A DNA stretch of 64,000 nucleotides from assembly GCA_028277745.1 (NCBI GenBank), contig JANQFR010000068.1, positions 46,676 through 110,675 of the forward strand. The letters are read 5' to 3'. This document shows, piece after piece, positions 26,819 to 36,130 of this stretch. This DNA is from Phycisphaeraceae bacterium (lineage in GTDB: Bacteria; Planctomycetota; Phycisphaerae; Phycisphaerales; Phycisphaeraceae). The position numbers were made by a program, and so were the translations under genes. Numbering within the stretch: the stretch's first letter is position 1; each line of letters opens with the position of its first letter. Under the pieces are notes generated by a model. The model was not told where the DNA came from and did not search any database. It was given only the letters and a program-made list of their open reading frames with translations.

Positions 26819-27409
26819 ATGACAGCCACCCCGACGGAACACGACTGGAAACTGAATGGAATGGTTCAGGACGAGCAGAGCATCACCCGTGATTGGCAGA
26901 TGGTCAATCAGGAATTGATCGACGGCGTAGTCGTTCACGAGGTCAAGAACGTCCCCACGAACTACGGCCACCTCACCGAGATCTTCCGCGCTGACTGGAG
27001 GCTTGACGAGTTCGGCGTGGACCAGGTCTTCCAATCCGTGCTCGAACCGGGCGGGATTTCTGCGTGGCACGCCCACGCCGTTACGACCGACCGGCTGTTC
27101 GTCAATCACGGCCGGATGAAGATCGTCCTCTACGACGCCCGCGAGGACTCGCCCACCCACGGCAAGATCAACCAGTTCCGGTTCGGCACGGTCCGCCCCG
27201 CCATGGTGGTGGTGCCGCCCAAGGTCTGGCACGGCGTCCAGAACATCAACAGCCAGCCAAGCATGCTGATCAACGCCGTCGATCACGCGTACCGTTACGA
27301 GCAGCCGGACCATTACCGCGTGCCGATGGATACCCCGCTGATCCCCTACAGCTTCACCCCGGACAAAAAACCGGATGCCCTCGAGGGCGTCGAGCGGAAG
27401 ACCTGTTGA
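26819..27409 (+). CDS. dTDP-4-dehydrorhamnose 3,5-epimerase-like cupin
   Basis: 196 residues from the ATG at 26819, after GAAAGAGG. The RmlC jelly roll is recognised by FQSVLEPGGISAWHAHA, VVPPKVWHGVQN and a C-terminal DHAYRYEQPDHYRVPMDTP. True RmlC enzymes have RGLHxQ followed by a catalytic His-Asp pair; here the first His motif is AWHAHA, so activity on dTDP sugars is uncertain. It may act on another nucleotide sugar made near the glycosyltransferase. Confidence 0.78.
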   Translation: MTATPTEHDWKLNGMVQDEQSITRDWQMVNQELIDGVVVHEVKNVPTNYGHLTEIFRADWRLDEFGVDQVFQSVLEPGGISAWHAHAVTTDRLFVNHGRMKIVLYDAREDSPTHGKINQFRFGTVRPAMVVVPPKVWHGVQNINSQPSMLINAVDHAYRYEQPDHYRVPMDTPLIPYSFTPDKKPDALEGVERKTC

Positions 27410-27447
27410 CCGCGCCTTGCAGCTTCGTTCATTAAGTTTTAACGATC

Positions 27448-27478
27448 GAACCCCGTACGCTCGTGTGCGGGGTTCTTT
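27448..27478 (+). terminator. Intrinsic terminator after the epimerase-like gene
   Basis: GAACCCCG...CGGGGTTC, an 8-bp stem extended inside by partial pairing, then TTT. It ends 24 nt before the -10 box of surE. Confidence 0.75.
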
Positions 27479-27501
27479 GTTACACGGCCGCCCATAGCCC
27501 G

Positions 27502-27507
27502 TACAAT
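27502..27507 (+). promoter_or_regulatory. TACAAT -10 box directly upstream of surE
   Basis: TACAAT ends 6 nt before the surE ATG and directly after a terminator, with no Shine-Dalgarno in the gap. This predicts a leaderless mRNA. Confidence 0.55.
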
Positions 27508-27513
27508 CCGGCT

Positions 27514-28293
27514 ATGCGCATTCTGCTCACCAACGATGACGGCATCGACGCGCCGGGCCTGGCGGCGATGTACGAAGCGATCGCCGCGATGGGCGACGTG
27601 CAGGTCGTGGCGCCGGCCAAGGTGCAGTCCGCCACGAGCCACGCGATCACGTTCCATCGGCCGATCCACGTCAAGGAGAAAACCGTCGATCTGCCGGGGG
27701 GCGGCTCGTTCACCGGGATGGCGGTCGACGGCCGGCCGGCCGACTGCGTCAAGCTCGCGCTCGACCACCTCACGCCCGGCCCGGTGGATCTGGTGATCAG
27801 CGGGATGAACGCCGGGGCGAACGTCGGGATCAACGTCATCTATTCCGGCACCGTCGCGGCGGCGCGGGAGGCGGCGTTCATCGGCGTCCCCGCCATCGCG
27901 GTCAGCCTCCACTTGGGCGATCGCACCGCCATCCGCTGGTCCCTCGCGGCCGCCCACGCCCGACGCGCGATCGATCGCGTCCTCCTCGGGCCGTTCCAAC
28001 GCCACGCATTGATCAATATCAACGTGCCCATCCTCGACCACCGCGACGAGCCCCGCGGCATGAAGGTCGCCAGGATCTCGACCAGCTCGATGGTGACCGA
28101 ATACGAGATCGAGCCTCAAGGCGACGACACGCACACCTACCAGGTCTGCAACGGCATGACCTTCCGCGAGGTGGCGGATGACACCGACGCCCGGGCGCTG
28201 CTCGACGGCTACCTGACGCTCACCCCTCTGCATTTCGACCTGACGGACACAGAACAGTTGGCGGCGTGGCGGGGGTTTGTCGGGCCGGGCTGA
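27514..28293 (+). CDS. surE: 5'/3'-nucleotidase SurE
   Basis: 259 residues. MRILLTNDDGIDAPG holds the metal-binding Asp pair, VVAPAKVQSATSHAIT the phosphate loop, and VISGMNAGANVGINVIYSGTVAAAREA the active-site Asn region. It dephosphorylates nucleoside monophosphates. A longer frame from 27463 would pass through the terminator and the -10 box, so the ATG at 27514 is preferred. Confidence 0.93.
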   Translation: MRILLTNDDGIDAPGLAAMYEAIAAMGDVQVVAPAKVQSATSHAITFHRPIHVKEKTVDLPGGGSFTGMAVDGRPADCVKLALDHLTPGPVDLVISGMNAGANVGINVIYSGTVAAAREAAFIGVPAIAVSLHLGDRTAIRWSLAAAHARRAIDRVLLGPFQRHALININVPILDHRDEPRGMKVARISTSSMVTEYEIEPQGDDTHTYQVCNGMTFREVADDTDARALLDGYLTLTPLHFDLTDTEQLAAWRGFVGPG

Positions 28294-28327
28294 TCGTCGG
28301 CCCGGACGAAGCGCCGCTGACGATCGT

Positions 28328-28333
28328 TACAAT
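28328..28333 (+). promoter_or_regulatory. TACAAT -10 box upstream of mgtE
   Basis: TACAAT lies 28 nt before the mgtE ATG, which has its own CGGAG site. It is the same hexamer as at surE, but with a normal leader. Confidence 0.45.
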
Positions 28334-28361
28334 CCGCAGACACTCTTGAACGGAGCGTCGT

Positions 28362-29744
28362 ATGAGCGAAGAACCAGCGCTGGAGACCGACCCGCGCGAT
28401 GAGCTGGAGCGGCTCATCGACGCCGATGACCCGGACCAGATCGTGACGTTTCTTCGGCTGTTGCCGCCGGAAGACACGGCCTACACCATCTCCCGGCTGG
28501 ACGAGGAACGCCGCACCCGGATGCTCCAGGCCCTGTCCTCGACCGAGCCCGACTTCGCAGCCGACCTGCTCGAACACTTCGACGACAGCCATGTCGCCGA
28601 GATGATCGAAGAGCTCGAGCCGGACGTCGCGGCGGCTATCGTCGACGAGATGGACTCGGACGAGCAGACCGACGTCCTCGCCGAGTTGGATGATGACGAC
28701 GCCGAGGCCATCCTCAACGAGATGGACCCGCAGGAGGCGGTGGACGCCCGGGAGCGTCTGCAATACGGCGAGGACACCGCCGGCGGCCTGATGATCACCG
28801 AATACCTGGTCTACCCCAAGAACCAGACGGTGGACGAGGTGGCGGGGGACCTGCGGCGTCACGCCGACCTTTACGGCGAATACGAGGTCCGTTACCTCTA
28901 CACCACCGATGAGGACGGGCGGTTCTCCGGCGTGACGCCGATGCGGCGGATGGTGATGGCCCGGGCGGGCACCGTATTAAGCACGCTCGAGATCCCCGAT
29001 CCGATCACGTGCAGCGTGGGCATGCTGATCGACGTGATCGAAGACATCTTCGACCGGGTGGACTATTCCGCGTTGCCGGTGCTGGATGACGACGGCAAGC
29101 TGGTCGGCGTGGTGCAGCGGGCCGCGGTGCAGGAAGCGCTGGCGGAGCAGTCGTCGGAAAACCTGCTGAAGTTCGGCGGCATCATCGGGGGGGAGGAGCG
29201 GCGGTCGGCGCCGCCGATCCGGCGCGCCCTGCGGCGGTTGGCGTATCTGCTGCCCAACATCGCGTTGGCGTTGATCGCGGTGAACGTGATTTCTTATTTC
29301 GAGCCGACGATCGAGAAACTCACCGCCCTGGCGGTGTTCATGCCGATGGTCGCGGCGCTGGCGGGCGCGGCGGGGAATCAGTCGGTGGCGGTGTCGATCC
29401 GCGAATTGGCGCTGGGGCTGGTCCAGCCGCGCGACCTGACGCGGGTGATGCTGCGGGACGCGGTGGTCGGGCTGATCAACGGCGTCATCATCGGTCTGGT
29501 CCTCGCCTGCATCGTCATTGTCATGCGGCCGGAGATCCCCAAGCTGGCGATGCTCATCGGCGGGTCGTACGCATTGGGCAGCGTGTTCTCGGTCTCGCTG
29601 GGGTGCGGCATCCCGCTCGTCATCAAGCGGGTCGGGATCGATCCGGCGATGGTGTCCAGCCCGGTGCTCGCCGCGATCAGCGACGCCGCCAGCTTTTTCC
29701 TGATCCTCGCGGGCGCCACGATCCTGCTCCAGCTCGTGACGTAA
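28362..29744 (+). CDS. mgtE: Magnesium transporter MgtE
   Basis: 460 residues: an N-terminal acidic superhelix (about 1-125, with repeats such as LAELDDDDAEAILNEMDP), a CBS pair (about 130-260, TAGGLMITEYLVYPKNQTVD onward) and five membrane helices (about 285-460) with MVAALAGAAGNQS in the pore region. The cytosolic domains sense Mg2+ and gate the channel in the family. No Mg2+ riboswitch can be recognised in the short leader. Confidence 0.94.
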   Translation: MSEEPALETDPRDELERLIDADDPDQIVTFLRLLPPEDTAYTISRLDEERRTRMLQALSSTEPDFAADLLEHFDDSHVAEMIEELEPDVAAAIVDEMDSDEQTDVLAELDDDDAEAILNEMDPQEAVDARERLQYGEDTAGGLMITEYLVYPKNQTVDEVAGDLRRHADLYGEYEVRYLYTTDEDGRFSGVTPMRRMVMARAGTVLSTLEIPDPITCSVGMLIDVIEDIFDRVDYSALPVLDDDGKLVGVVQRAAVQEALAEQSSENLLKFGGIIGGEERRSAPPIRRALRRLAYLLPNIALALIAVNVISYFEPTIEKLTALAVFMPMVAALAGAAGNQSVAVSIRELALGLVQPRDLTRVMLRDAVVGLINGVIIGLVLACIVIVMRPEIPKLAMLIGGSYALGSVFSVSLGCGIPLVIKRVGIDPAMVSSPVLAAISDAASFFLILAGATILLQLVT

Positions 29745-29777
29745 CCGCGGTTGACGCCGTGAAAGGATGAAGGTCGA

Positions 29778-30158
29778 TTACCGAGCGAAGCCGCGCAAGG
29801 TGGCGTGAAGCCGCTCAGGGTCCACCGGTTTGGGGAGCATCGGATAGGCGTGAAGGTGGTCGGGCAGCGTTGCGGCGGGGTTTGCGTGGCCGCTGACAAA
29901 CACAAATGGCCGCTGTCGTCGCAGCAGGGCTTCCGCGACGGGGACGCTGTTGCCGTCGCCCAGGTGGATGTCGAGCACACCCGCGTGGGGCGGCTCCCGC
30001 TCCACCAGCGCCAACGCTTCGTCGGCCCGAGCCACCGGCCCCTCCACACGATAGCCCCGTTCCATCAAGAACTGCCTGATGTTCTGTCCTGTCAGGAAGT
30101 GATCTTCAACCAGCAAAATGCGTGGACCGGATTGATCGTTCGATAGTGTTTCGCCCAA
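29778..30158 (-). CDS. Single-domain response regulator
   Basis: 126 residues, only a receiver domain: ILLVEDHFLTGQN (acidic pocket Glu-Asp), VLDIHLGDGN (phospho-Asp) and LPKPVD (Lys). With no output domain it probably works as a CheY/Spo0F-like relay. The TTG start has AGAAAGG 7 nt upstream and no in-frame ATG is available. It is convergent with mgtE. No histidine kinase lies beside it. Confidence 0.85.
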   Translation of the reverse strand: MGETLSNDQSGPRILLVEDHFLTGQNIRQFLMERGYRVEGPVARADEALALVEREPPHAGVLDIHLGDGNSVPVAEALLRRQRPFVFVSGHANPAATLPDHLHAYPMLPKPVDPERLHATLRGFAR

Positions 30159-30317
30159 GCGACGCCTTTCTTCAAATCAACAAGTCACAAACCTACAAGA
30201 CGATGCCAGCGAACCCGACGTCACGGGTGGAAGGGCGTGCAGAGTATAACCCCGGGAATCGGGCAAACAACTGTTTCATAATGATTTCGGACGTTATTTT
30301 TACCTTTGACTCCGGGT

Positions 30318-30345
30318 TTGACCATCGAGCAAATTGTGTTAAATT
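30318..30345 (+). promoter_or_regulatory. Candidate promoter of the small unknown gene
   Basis: TTGACC (30318-30323), 16 nt, TAAATT (30340-30345), inside an AT-rich 228-nt spacer between the divergent response regulator and the small gene. Nothing else is recognised in the spacer. Confidence 0.4.
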
Positions 30346-30385
30346 ACCGTCAACGTTCAGCAACGGCCGGGGGGAGGACGCCAGG

Positions 30386-30634
30386 ATGGCCGTGGCTTCT
30401 GAAAGGCATTTTATGATCGGTGCGATCGATTTTACGGTGCGGAACCAACCGCTCCGCGCAACGCTGTCTGAAGACGGTTCGTGGCGTTGCAATGACGATC
30501 GGATGGAAGAACTGCTCAATCAGGTCTGCCCTCCACCCCTGGACTGGTCCACGGACCCGGTCATGCTCGGCCGACACCAGCTTTACCGCGCCGGCGAACG
30601 CCTGGGTGGAAAAGTCAGCGTCACGAAAAGTTAA
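30386..30634 (+). CDS. Small protein of unknown function
   Basis: 82 residues from the ATG at 30386, which follows a GGGGGGAGG stretch. It reads like a compact soluble protein: IDFTVRNQPLRATLSEDGSW, then MEELLNQVCPPPLDWSTDP and a basic C-terminus. I recognise no family. The frame is open further upstream to 30122, but that part crosses an AT-rich promoter-like region. Expression is plausible but unproven. Confidence 0.5.
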   Translation: MAVASERHFMIGAIDFTVRNQPLRATLSEDGSWRCNDDRMEELLNQVCPPPLDWSTDPVMLGRHQLYRAGERLGGKVSVTKS

Positions 30635-30657
30635 TAGCTGCTCCCCCGCGGCCGCGT

Positions 30658-31353
30658 TCAATCGTCGACGTTCGTATCCCCGTCGTTGATCGGCTGGTTG
30701 CGGTGGTGCCGCATGATGTCTCCCCGCGCCATGTAGATCACATCCTCGGCGATGTTCACCGCGTGATCGGCGATCCGCTCAAGATCCCGTGAAACGCCCA
30801 ACAGGTGGATATAGACCCTCACCAGTTCGACGTCCTCGCGGATCGCCTGTTCGATGCACTGGTACATGCCGCGGTGGATCTCGTCGACCTCGTCGTCTCG
30901 GACGCGTACTTTTTCCGCAAGGTCGGCGTCGATATTGACCAGCGCATCAAGGCTCTGCTGGAGCATCAGGCGCACCAGCCGCGACAGCCCGGCAAGGTCG
31001 AAGGGGACCTGGTCGATCCGCAGGTGCTTGGCGAGGAAAAACGCCTTCTGGGCGATGTTCACCGTCAGATCGCCGATCCGCTCCAACTCCGTATTGATCT
31101 TCAGCGTCGCCACCACGTATCGGATATCGAACGCGACCGGCTGATGCAGGGCGAGGGTGTGCATGCACTCCTCTTCGATGTCCACCTCCGCCATGTCGAT
31201 CCGGTGGTCGGCCTCGATGACCTCCTGGGCGATCCGGGCGTCACGCTGATCGATGGCGTTGATGGCCTGCTGGAGGCTCTCTTCAACCTGCGCCCCCAGC
31301 GCCAGGATCATCTTTTTGAGCTGGTCGATCTGGCGTTGAAGGTGAAGAGACAT
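30658..31353 (-). CDS. phoU: Phosphate transport regulator PhoU
   Basis: 231 residues, two three-helix PhoU repeats with ERIGDLTVNIAQKAFFL and its partner ERIADHAVNIAEDVIYM, which carry the metal-binding acidic residues. PhoU links the Pst transporter to PhoR/PhoB-type signalling and limits phosphate uptake. It is the last gene of the pst cluster; no phoR or phoB is in the window. Confidence 0.94.
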   Translation of the reverse strand: MSLHLQRQIDQLKKMILALGAQVEESLQQAINAIDQRDARIAQEVIEADHRIDMAEVDIEEECMHTLALHQPVAFDIRYVVATLKINTELERIGDLTVNIAQKAFFLAKHLRIDQVPFDLAGLSRLVRLMLQQSLDALVNIDADLAEKVRVRDDEVDEIHRGMYQCIEQAIREDVELVRVYIHLLGVSRDLERIADHAVNIAEDVIYMARGDIMRHHRNQPINDGDTNVDD

Positions 31354-31450
31354 GCAGCGCCCAACAGCGTCTGAGAAGGGTCATGAAAGGCAATGATCGG
31401 ACACGGCCAACACGACCTCGACGCCTATGGGGTCATGCGAACAAGGGGGA

Positions 31451-32317
31451 TTATCCGAACCGCCCGGTGATGTAGTTTTCGGTCTGTTCGTTGTCCGGGT
31501 TGGTGAATATCTTGCGGGTGTCGGCGAACTCGATCAATTCGCCCTGGAACATGAACGCGCAGTAGTCCGACGACCGCGCGGCTTGCTGCATGTTGTGGGT
31601 GACGATGGCGATGGTGTAGTCCTTGCGGAGCTCCTCCATCAGGTCTTCGATCGCCACGGTGGACTTGGGGTCGAGCGCCGAGCAGGGCTCGTCCATCAGC
31701 AGGATCTCGGGCTCCGCGGCGATCGCCCGGGCGATGCACAGCCGCTGCTGCTGGCCGCCCGACAGGCCCAGGGCCGAGTCCTTGAGCCGGTCCTTCACTT
31801 CGTCCCACAACGCCGAGTGCCGCAGCGAACGCTCCACGATCTCTTCGGTCTCCGATTTATTGAGCTTGAAGTGCAGCCGGGGGCCGTAGGCGATGTTGTC
31901 GAAGATCGACTTGGGGAACGGGTTGGGTTTCTGGAAGACCATGCCGATGCGGCGGCGGAGGTCGACGACGTCGGTGTCGTCGTCGAGGAGATTGCGGCCG
32001 TGCAGGTCGATACGGCCCTCGGCCCGGGCGCCGGGGATCAGGTCGTTCATCCGGTTAATCCAGCGCAGGAGCGTGGACTTGCCGCAACCGGACGGGCCGA
32101 TGAACGCGGTGATGCGTTTCTCGGCGATATCCAGGTCGATGTTCTGGACCGCTTGGAAGTCGGTGTACCAGCAGTTGAAGCCCTTCATCTGCAGCAGGGG
32201 CTTGGCGTCTTCCGTCTGGTCCTCAAACCGGGACTGGTTTTCACTCAGGCCCGCCGTGGGCGAGGGCGGTGCGGCGCGTTGTTCCTGATCGATCGGGGCG
32301 TCGGTGGCTTCGTTCAT
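31451..32317 (-). CDS. pstB: Phosphate ABC transporter ATP-binding protein
   Basis: 288 residues: Walker [13 protein letters not shown], signature [15 protein letters not shown], Walker [15 protein letters not shown] and the switch His in [13 protein letters not shown]. It powers phosphate import with PstA and PstC. The N-terminus carries about 40 extra polar residues. A TACGAT box lies about 32 nt upstream, so an internal promoter is possible. Confidence 0.95.
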   Translation of the reverse strand: MNEATDAPIDQEQRAAPPSPTAGLSENQSRFEDQTEDAKPLLQMKGFNCWYTDFQAVQNIDLDIAEKRITAFIGPSGCGKSTLLRWINRMNDLIPGARAEGRIDLHGRNLLDDDTDVVDLRRRIGMVFQKPNPFPKSIFDNIAYGPRLHFKLNKSETEEIVERSLRHSALWDEVKDRLKDSALGLSGGQQQRLCIARAIAAEPEILLMDEPCSALDPKSTVAIEDLMEELRKDYTIAIVTHNMQQAARSSDYCAFMFQGELIEFADTRKIFTNPDNEQTENYITGRFG

Positions 32318-32365
32318 GGTGAATAAATCTCGTTAAAGTCCGTCACATCAAGAATCGTAGACCGA

Positions 32366-33829
32366 TCAATACGACTTCTGAGCTTTTTGTCGGATAAATA
32401 CCGCCAGGGCATTGAAGGAGAGCAGCACGACCAGCAGCACAATAATACCCGCGGCGGCCACGCTTCGGAATTCTTGCTGCGGCTTGCCCGCCCAGTTGAA
32501 GATCTGCAGCGGCATCGCGGTAAAGCCGTCCATCACGTTGCTGGGCAGGAAGGTGATGAACACGCCGCCGAGCATGAGGATGGGCGCCGCCTCGCCGATC
32601 GCCCGGCTCATGGCCAGGATCGTGCCGGTCATGATCCCGGGGACCGCCGCCGGCAGCACGACCTTCGACACCGACTGCCACTTGGTCGATCCCAGGGCAA
32701 GCGAGCCGTGACGCTGCGACATCGGCACCGCACGGATCGATTCCTGAGACGCCACGATGATGATCGGCAGAATGACCAGCATCAGCGTCAACCCCCCGGC
32801 CAGCACGCCCCGGCCGAATGGTAACTGAAGGAAATACCACGACTTGACGTCTTTTCGATTGGGGATCGTGCCCGCGATCATGAAGCCGGTGAGGTCAACT
32901 GCTCCCAATTCCTTATCTGAGAGCGTCTGGAACAAGTCCCGGCGGTCCTGCCGCAGCTCACGGCCGGTCTTGCCGTTCATGGCCGCCAGCGCCGTGACGG
33001 TGAGCGCTTTAAGCTCCTGGGTGTCGGCCTTGAGTGCGGTGCCCGCGAAGGCTTCATCCGCGATCCGCTGGGCGGTCGCCTGATCGACATGCACCGGGCC
33101 GCGTCGGGTTTCGCGGGTCGCGTCGAGCTGGGTGACGATGGTTTCCTCGATCGACTCAAGGTCTTTTTCGATCCGGAGCTTGAGGGGGGCGAGCTTGGCC
33201 TCGGGCTCGATGGTGACCTGGGCGACCTCGGCGCCGGAGCGGGGCGCGGTCAGGAAGGTCATGCCGGCCTCGGCGGGCTTGAGCGGGACCTCCCGGCTGT
33301 TCACCGGCACGTAGTAGAGGCGCCCGCTGGCGTCGGCGTATTCCTGGTACCACTTCTGGCCGATCGCGAAAGACGGGTCCATCGGCGTGCCGAGCACGCC
33401 GAAGACGTTGGCGAACGCGGTCAGCCCGAGGATCCCGTAGACGATCGACGGAACGCCCGCGAGGTTGGTGATGTTAAGCTGGACAAACCCGTGGATACGC
33501 ACCAGCGCCGGGTTCTTGGGCTTGAACTCCTCCAGCAGGATCGCGGTGCCGATGCCCAGGGGGATCGCGGTCAGGGCACAGATCCCCAGCAGGCAGACCG
33601 AGCCGATCAGGGGCGGCAGGAACCCCGCCTTATCCACGTCTTTGGAGCCGAGGCTGGTCAGGAAACTCCAGCTGAGCATCCCCGCGCCCTGGCCGATGAT
33701 CGAGATCAGCAGCCACAGAAGGATCAGGATGGACATGACCGCGGCGAAGATGCACAGGAGCAGGAAGAGCCTGTTCTTGGCCATGCGCGGGCCGGTCGGT
33801 CGGGTGTTGTAAGCGCCGCTGATTGCCAT
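32366..33829 (-). CDS. pstA: Phosphate ABC transporter permease PstA with a large insertion
   Basis: 487 residues, against about 280-300 for usual PstA. The membrane core is intact: LAGVPSIVYGILGLTAFANV early and ASQESIRAVPMSQRHGSLAL with the EAA loop late. Between them (about 160-345) lies a roughly 180-residue hydrophilic stretch with helical, charged sequence. By topology it should face outside, next to the PstS docking side. This looks like an inserted domain and not a frame error, since the reading frame and codon use continue. Confidence 0.92.
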   Translation of the reverse strand: MAISGAYNTRPTGPRMAKNRLFLLLCIFAAVMSILILLWLLISIIGQGAGMLSWSFLTSLGSKDVDKAGFLPPLIGSVCLLGICALTAIPLGIGTAILLEEFKPKNPALVRIHGFVQLNITNLAGVPSIVYGILGLTAFANVFGVLGTPMDPSFAIGQKWYQEYADASGRLYYVPVNSREVPLKPAEAGMTFLTAPRSGAEVAQVTIEPEAKLAPLKLRIEKDLESIEETIVTQLDATRETRRGPVHVDQATAQRIADEAFAGTALKADTQELKALTVTALAAMNGKTGRELRQDRRDLFQTLSDKELGAVDLTGFMIAGTIPNRKDVKSWYFLQLPFGRGVLAGGLTLMLVILPIIIVASQESIRAVPMSQRHGSLALGSTKWQSVSKVVLPAAVPGIMTGTILAMSRAIGEAAPILMLGGVFITFLPSNVMDGFTAMPLQIFNWAGKPQQEFRSVAAAGIIVLLVVLLSFNALAVFIRQKAQKSY

Positions 33830-33852
33830 AGTGAGAGGGGGGCTCGCTTGAT

Positions 33853-34944
33853 TTAGTCGTAAGCCTGTCGGAACCGGCGCCGGATCACCCCGCCGATCAG
33901 CGTGAGTAGGAACGTGATGATGAACAGGGTCGCCGCCACGGTGTAGCAGGACAGGTATTCGACGCCGCCGTGCGCGACGTCGCCCAGGAAGATCTGGACC
34001 ATAAAGCCCGTCATGGGCTGGACCTGAGTGCGGGGGTCGAGGATGGCGGCGGGGTCTTCGAACAGCCGCACCGGCGTGGCGCCGGCCGCCAGGGCGACGA
34101 TCATGGTCTCGCCGACCGCACGGGCGATCGCCAGCAGGAACGCCGCGATGATGCCCGACAACGCCGCGGGCACCACGACCTTGACCGAGGTCTCGAACTT
34201 ACTCGACCCGAGCCCGTAGGCGCCCTCCCGCAGCGCCCGGGGCACCGCCCGCAGCGCATCTTCCGAGAGCGAAGTCACGATCGGGATACACATGATCCCC
34301 ACCGCCAACCCCGCCGCAAGGGCGTTGTAGGTGCCGAAGTTCAGCGGGTTGAGCGGCTCGGTCAGCACGTTGCCGTTGCTGTCGAGCATCGGGCTGCCGT
34401 CGGGGTTGGTCAGCGGCACTTGCCAGAAGGCGAACCGCAGGGTCGGGGTGATGATCGTCAGCGCGAAGAAGCCGAACACCACGGTCGGGATGCCCGCGAT
34501 GATCTCCAGCACCGGCTTGATCACGGCGCGAACCTTCGGGTTGGCGTATTCGCTGAGCCAGATCGCGGTGATCAACCCCAGCGGCAGGGCGAAGATCATC
34601 GCGATCGTCGCCACCATCCCCGTGCCGGCGATCAGGGGCCAGATCCCAAAGTGCTTCTCGGCGCCCAGCAGCGGGTTCCACTCCAGCCCGGTGATGAACT
34701 CGAGGAAGCTGACGCGGGTGATGTTGCCCTGGGCGTCGACCATCTCGTGGGTGAAGAACTCCCAGGCGTGGAGGCCGAGGATGCCGATGATCGTGACCGT
34801 GGTGGCGACCGTGAAAAACCCACAGAAAATCAGGGCGGCCAGGATCAGCCGCTCCCGGAGGTTACGGAGCCGTACCGAGCGTTCCTTGCCCAACCGCGTT
34901 ACGGAGGGAAGGCCCGTATTAATCGTCGTGGAGAAAGTGGCCAT
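33853..34944 (-). CDS. pstC: Phosphate ABC transporter permease PstC
   Basis: 363 residues with six membrane helices. AGIPTVVFGFFALTIITPTL, then SLSEDALRAVPRALREGAYGLG for the EAA loop. A shorter insert of about 35 residues (around LTNPDGSPMLDSNG) occupies the same loop that is expanded in PstA. It pairs with PstA. Confidence 0.94.
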   Translation of the reverse strand: MATFSTTINTGLPSVTRLGKERSVRLRNLRERLILAALIFCGFFTVATTVTIIGILGLHAWEFFTHEMVDAQGNITRVSFLEFITGLEWNPLLGAEKHFGIWPLIAGTGMVATIAMIFALPLGLITAIWLSEYANPKVRAVIKPVLEIIAGIPTVVFGFFALTIITPTLRFAFWQVPLTNPDGSPMLDSNGNVLTEPLNPLNFGTYNALAAGLAVGIMCIPIVTSLSEDALRAVPRALREGAYGLGSSKFETSVKVVVPAALSGIIAAFLLAIARAVGETMIVALAAGATPVRLFEDPAAILDPRTQVQPMTGFMVQIFLGDVAHGGVEYLSCYTVAATLFIITFLLTLIGGVIRRRFRQAYD

Positions 34945-35007
34945 GGATGAATAGGAGGATGGTAGCGAGAATGGCGGCGGCGATGGCGGCGGCGGGGTGA
35001 GGGAATG

Positions 35008-35035
35008 CCCGGCGACACCGTTAAGCGTCGCCGGG
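35008..35035 (-). promoter_or_regulatory. Hairpin between pstS and pstC
   Basis: CCCGGCGAC and GTCGCCGGG form a 9-bp stem with a 10-nt loop, 27 nt after the pstS stop. There is no T tract. Such hairpins commonly protect the upstream binding-protein mRNA and leave the permease genes at lower level. Confidence 0.6.
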
Positions 35036-35062
35036 GGAGTCGAATCGCTTGCGGATTGTTGT

Positions 35063-36070
35063 TTACTTGTAGACCTTGGTCACCGGGCCGTGGACCTTTT
35101 CGCCGTTGGCGTCGAGGTACTGGGTGCCGGTCTTGCGGTTGGCGACGTTGCGCTTGCCGGCGGAGTAGACCGAGTTGGGCAGGCGGACGTAGCCGACCTC
35201 TTCAGCGAGTTCGGGGCCGTTGGCGAAGTAGAAGTCGACGAAGGAGGCGACTTCCGGGCGGCTCAGCGATTCCGCGTTCACGTAGATGAACAGGGGCCGG
35301 CTGAACGGGGCGTAGGTGCCGTTCTCGATGGTCTCGGGGGTGGGCGAGACGGCCTTGCCGGTTTCCGGGTTCACGATCGGCATGGCCTTGAGCTTGTCTT
35401 CGTTCTCGAAGTAGTAGGCGCAGCCGAAGAAGCCGATCGCGCCCTTGTCGCCGGTCACGCCGCGGACCAGGACGTTGTCGTCCTCGGACACGGACATGTC
35501 GCTGCGGATGGCGCCCTTCTTACCGGCGACCACTTCCTTGAAGTAGTCAAACGTGCCCGAGTCGGTGCCCGGGGCGTAGATGCTGATCGGGGTCGCCGGC
35601 CACGCGGGGTTGACGTCCTTCCAGGTCTTGACGTCGGAGCCGTCGAGGAAGATCTTCTTGAGGTCGTCCACGGTGAGCGACTTGGCCCAGTCGTTGGCGT
35701 TGTTGACCACGATGGTCAGGCCGTCGTACGCCACCGGGATCTCGATGAACTCGATGCCGTTCTCCTTGGCGGCCTTGGCTTCCTTGGCCTTGATCGGCCG
35801 AGAGGCGTCGGAGATATCGGTCTCGCCCTTGGTGAACCGCTTGAACCCGCCGCCGGTGCCGGAGATGCCGACCGTGATGCGGACATTGGGGTGCTCGCCG
35901 TTGAATTCTTCGGCCACGGCCTCGGTGATCGGGTACACGGTGCTGGACCCGTCGACGACCACCTTGCCGCTGAGGTTGTTCGCCGACGCCACGCCGCCAA
36001 AGGGCATGGCGATCGCCGCGGCGGCGCCGGCCGCCACTACGCTACGCTTGATCGGATCGATCATTTTCAT
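35063..36070 (-). CDS. pstS: Phosphate-binding protein PstS
   Basis: 335 residues from the ATG at 36070 (MKMIDPIKRS). A signal peptide ends near AMPFGGVASAN; there is no lipobox Cys. VVVDGSSTVYPITEAVAEEF is the PstS phosphate-binding signature, and APGTDSGTFDYFKEVV forms the second binding loop. It captures phosphate outside the membrane for PstCAB. It is the first gene of the cluster, behind a Pho-box-like pair. Confidence 0.95.
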   Translation of the reverse strand: MKMIDPIKRSVVAAGAAAAIAMPFGGVASANNLSGKVVVDGSSTVYPITEAVAEEFNGEHPNVRITVGISGTGGGFKRFTKGETDISDASRPIKAKEAKAAKENGIEFIEIPVAYDGLTIVVNNANDWAKSLTVDDLKKIFLDGSDVKTWKDVNPAWPATPISIYAPGTDSGTFDYFKEVVAGKKGAIRSDMSVSEDDNVLVRGVTGDKGAIGFFGCAYYFENEDKLKAMPIVNPETGKAVSPTPETIENGTYAPFSRPLFIYVNAESLSRPEVASFVDFYFANGPELAEEVGYVRLPNSVYSAGKRNVANRKTGTQYLDANGEKVHGPVTKVYK

Positions 36071-36130
36071 TCGTCGCTCTCCAGTGTGGATGAAGGGTTG
36101 GTAGGGGGGTGAAGGTAAGCTACTTTGCGC

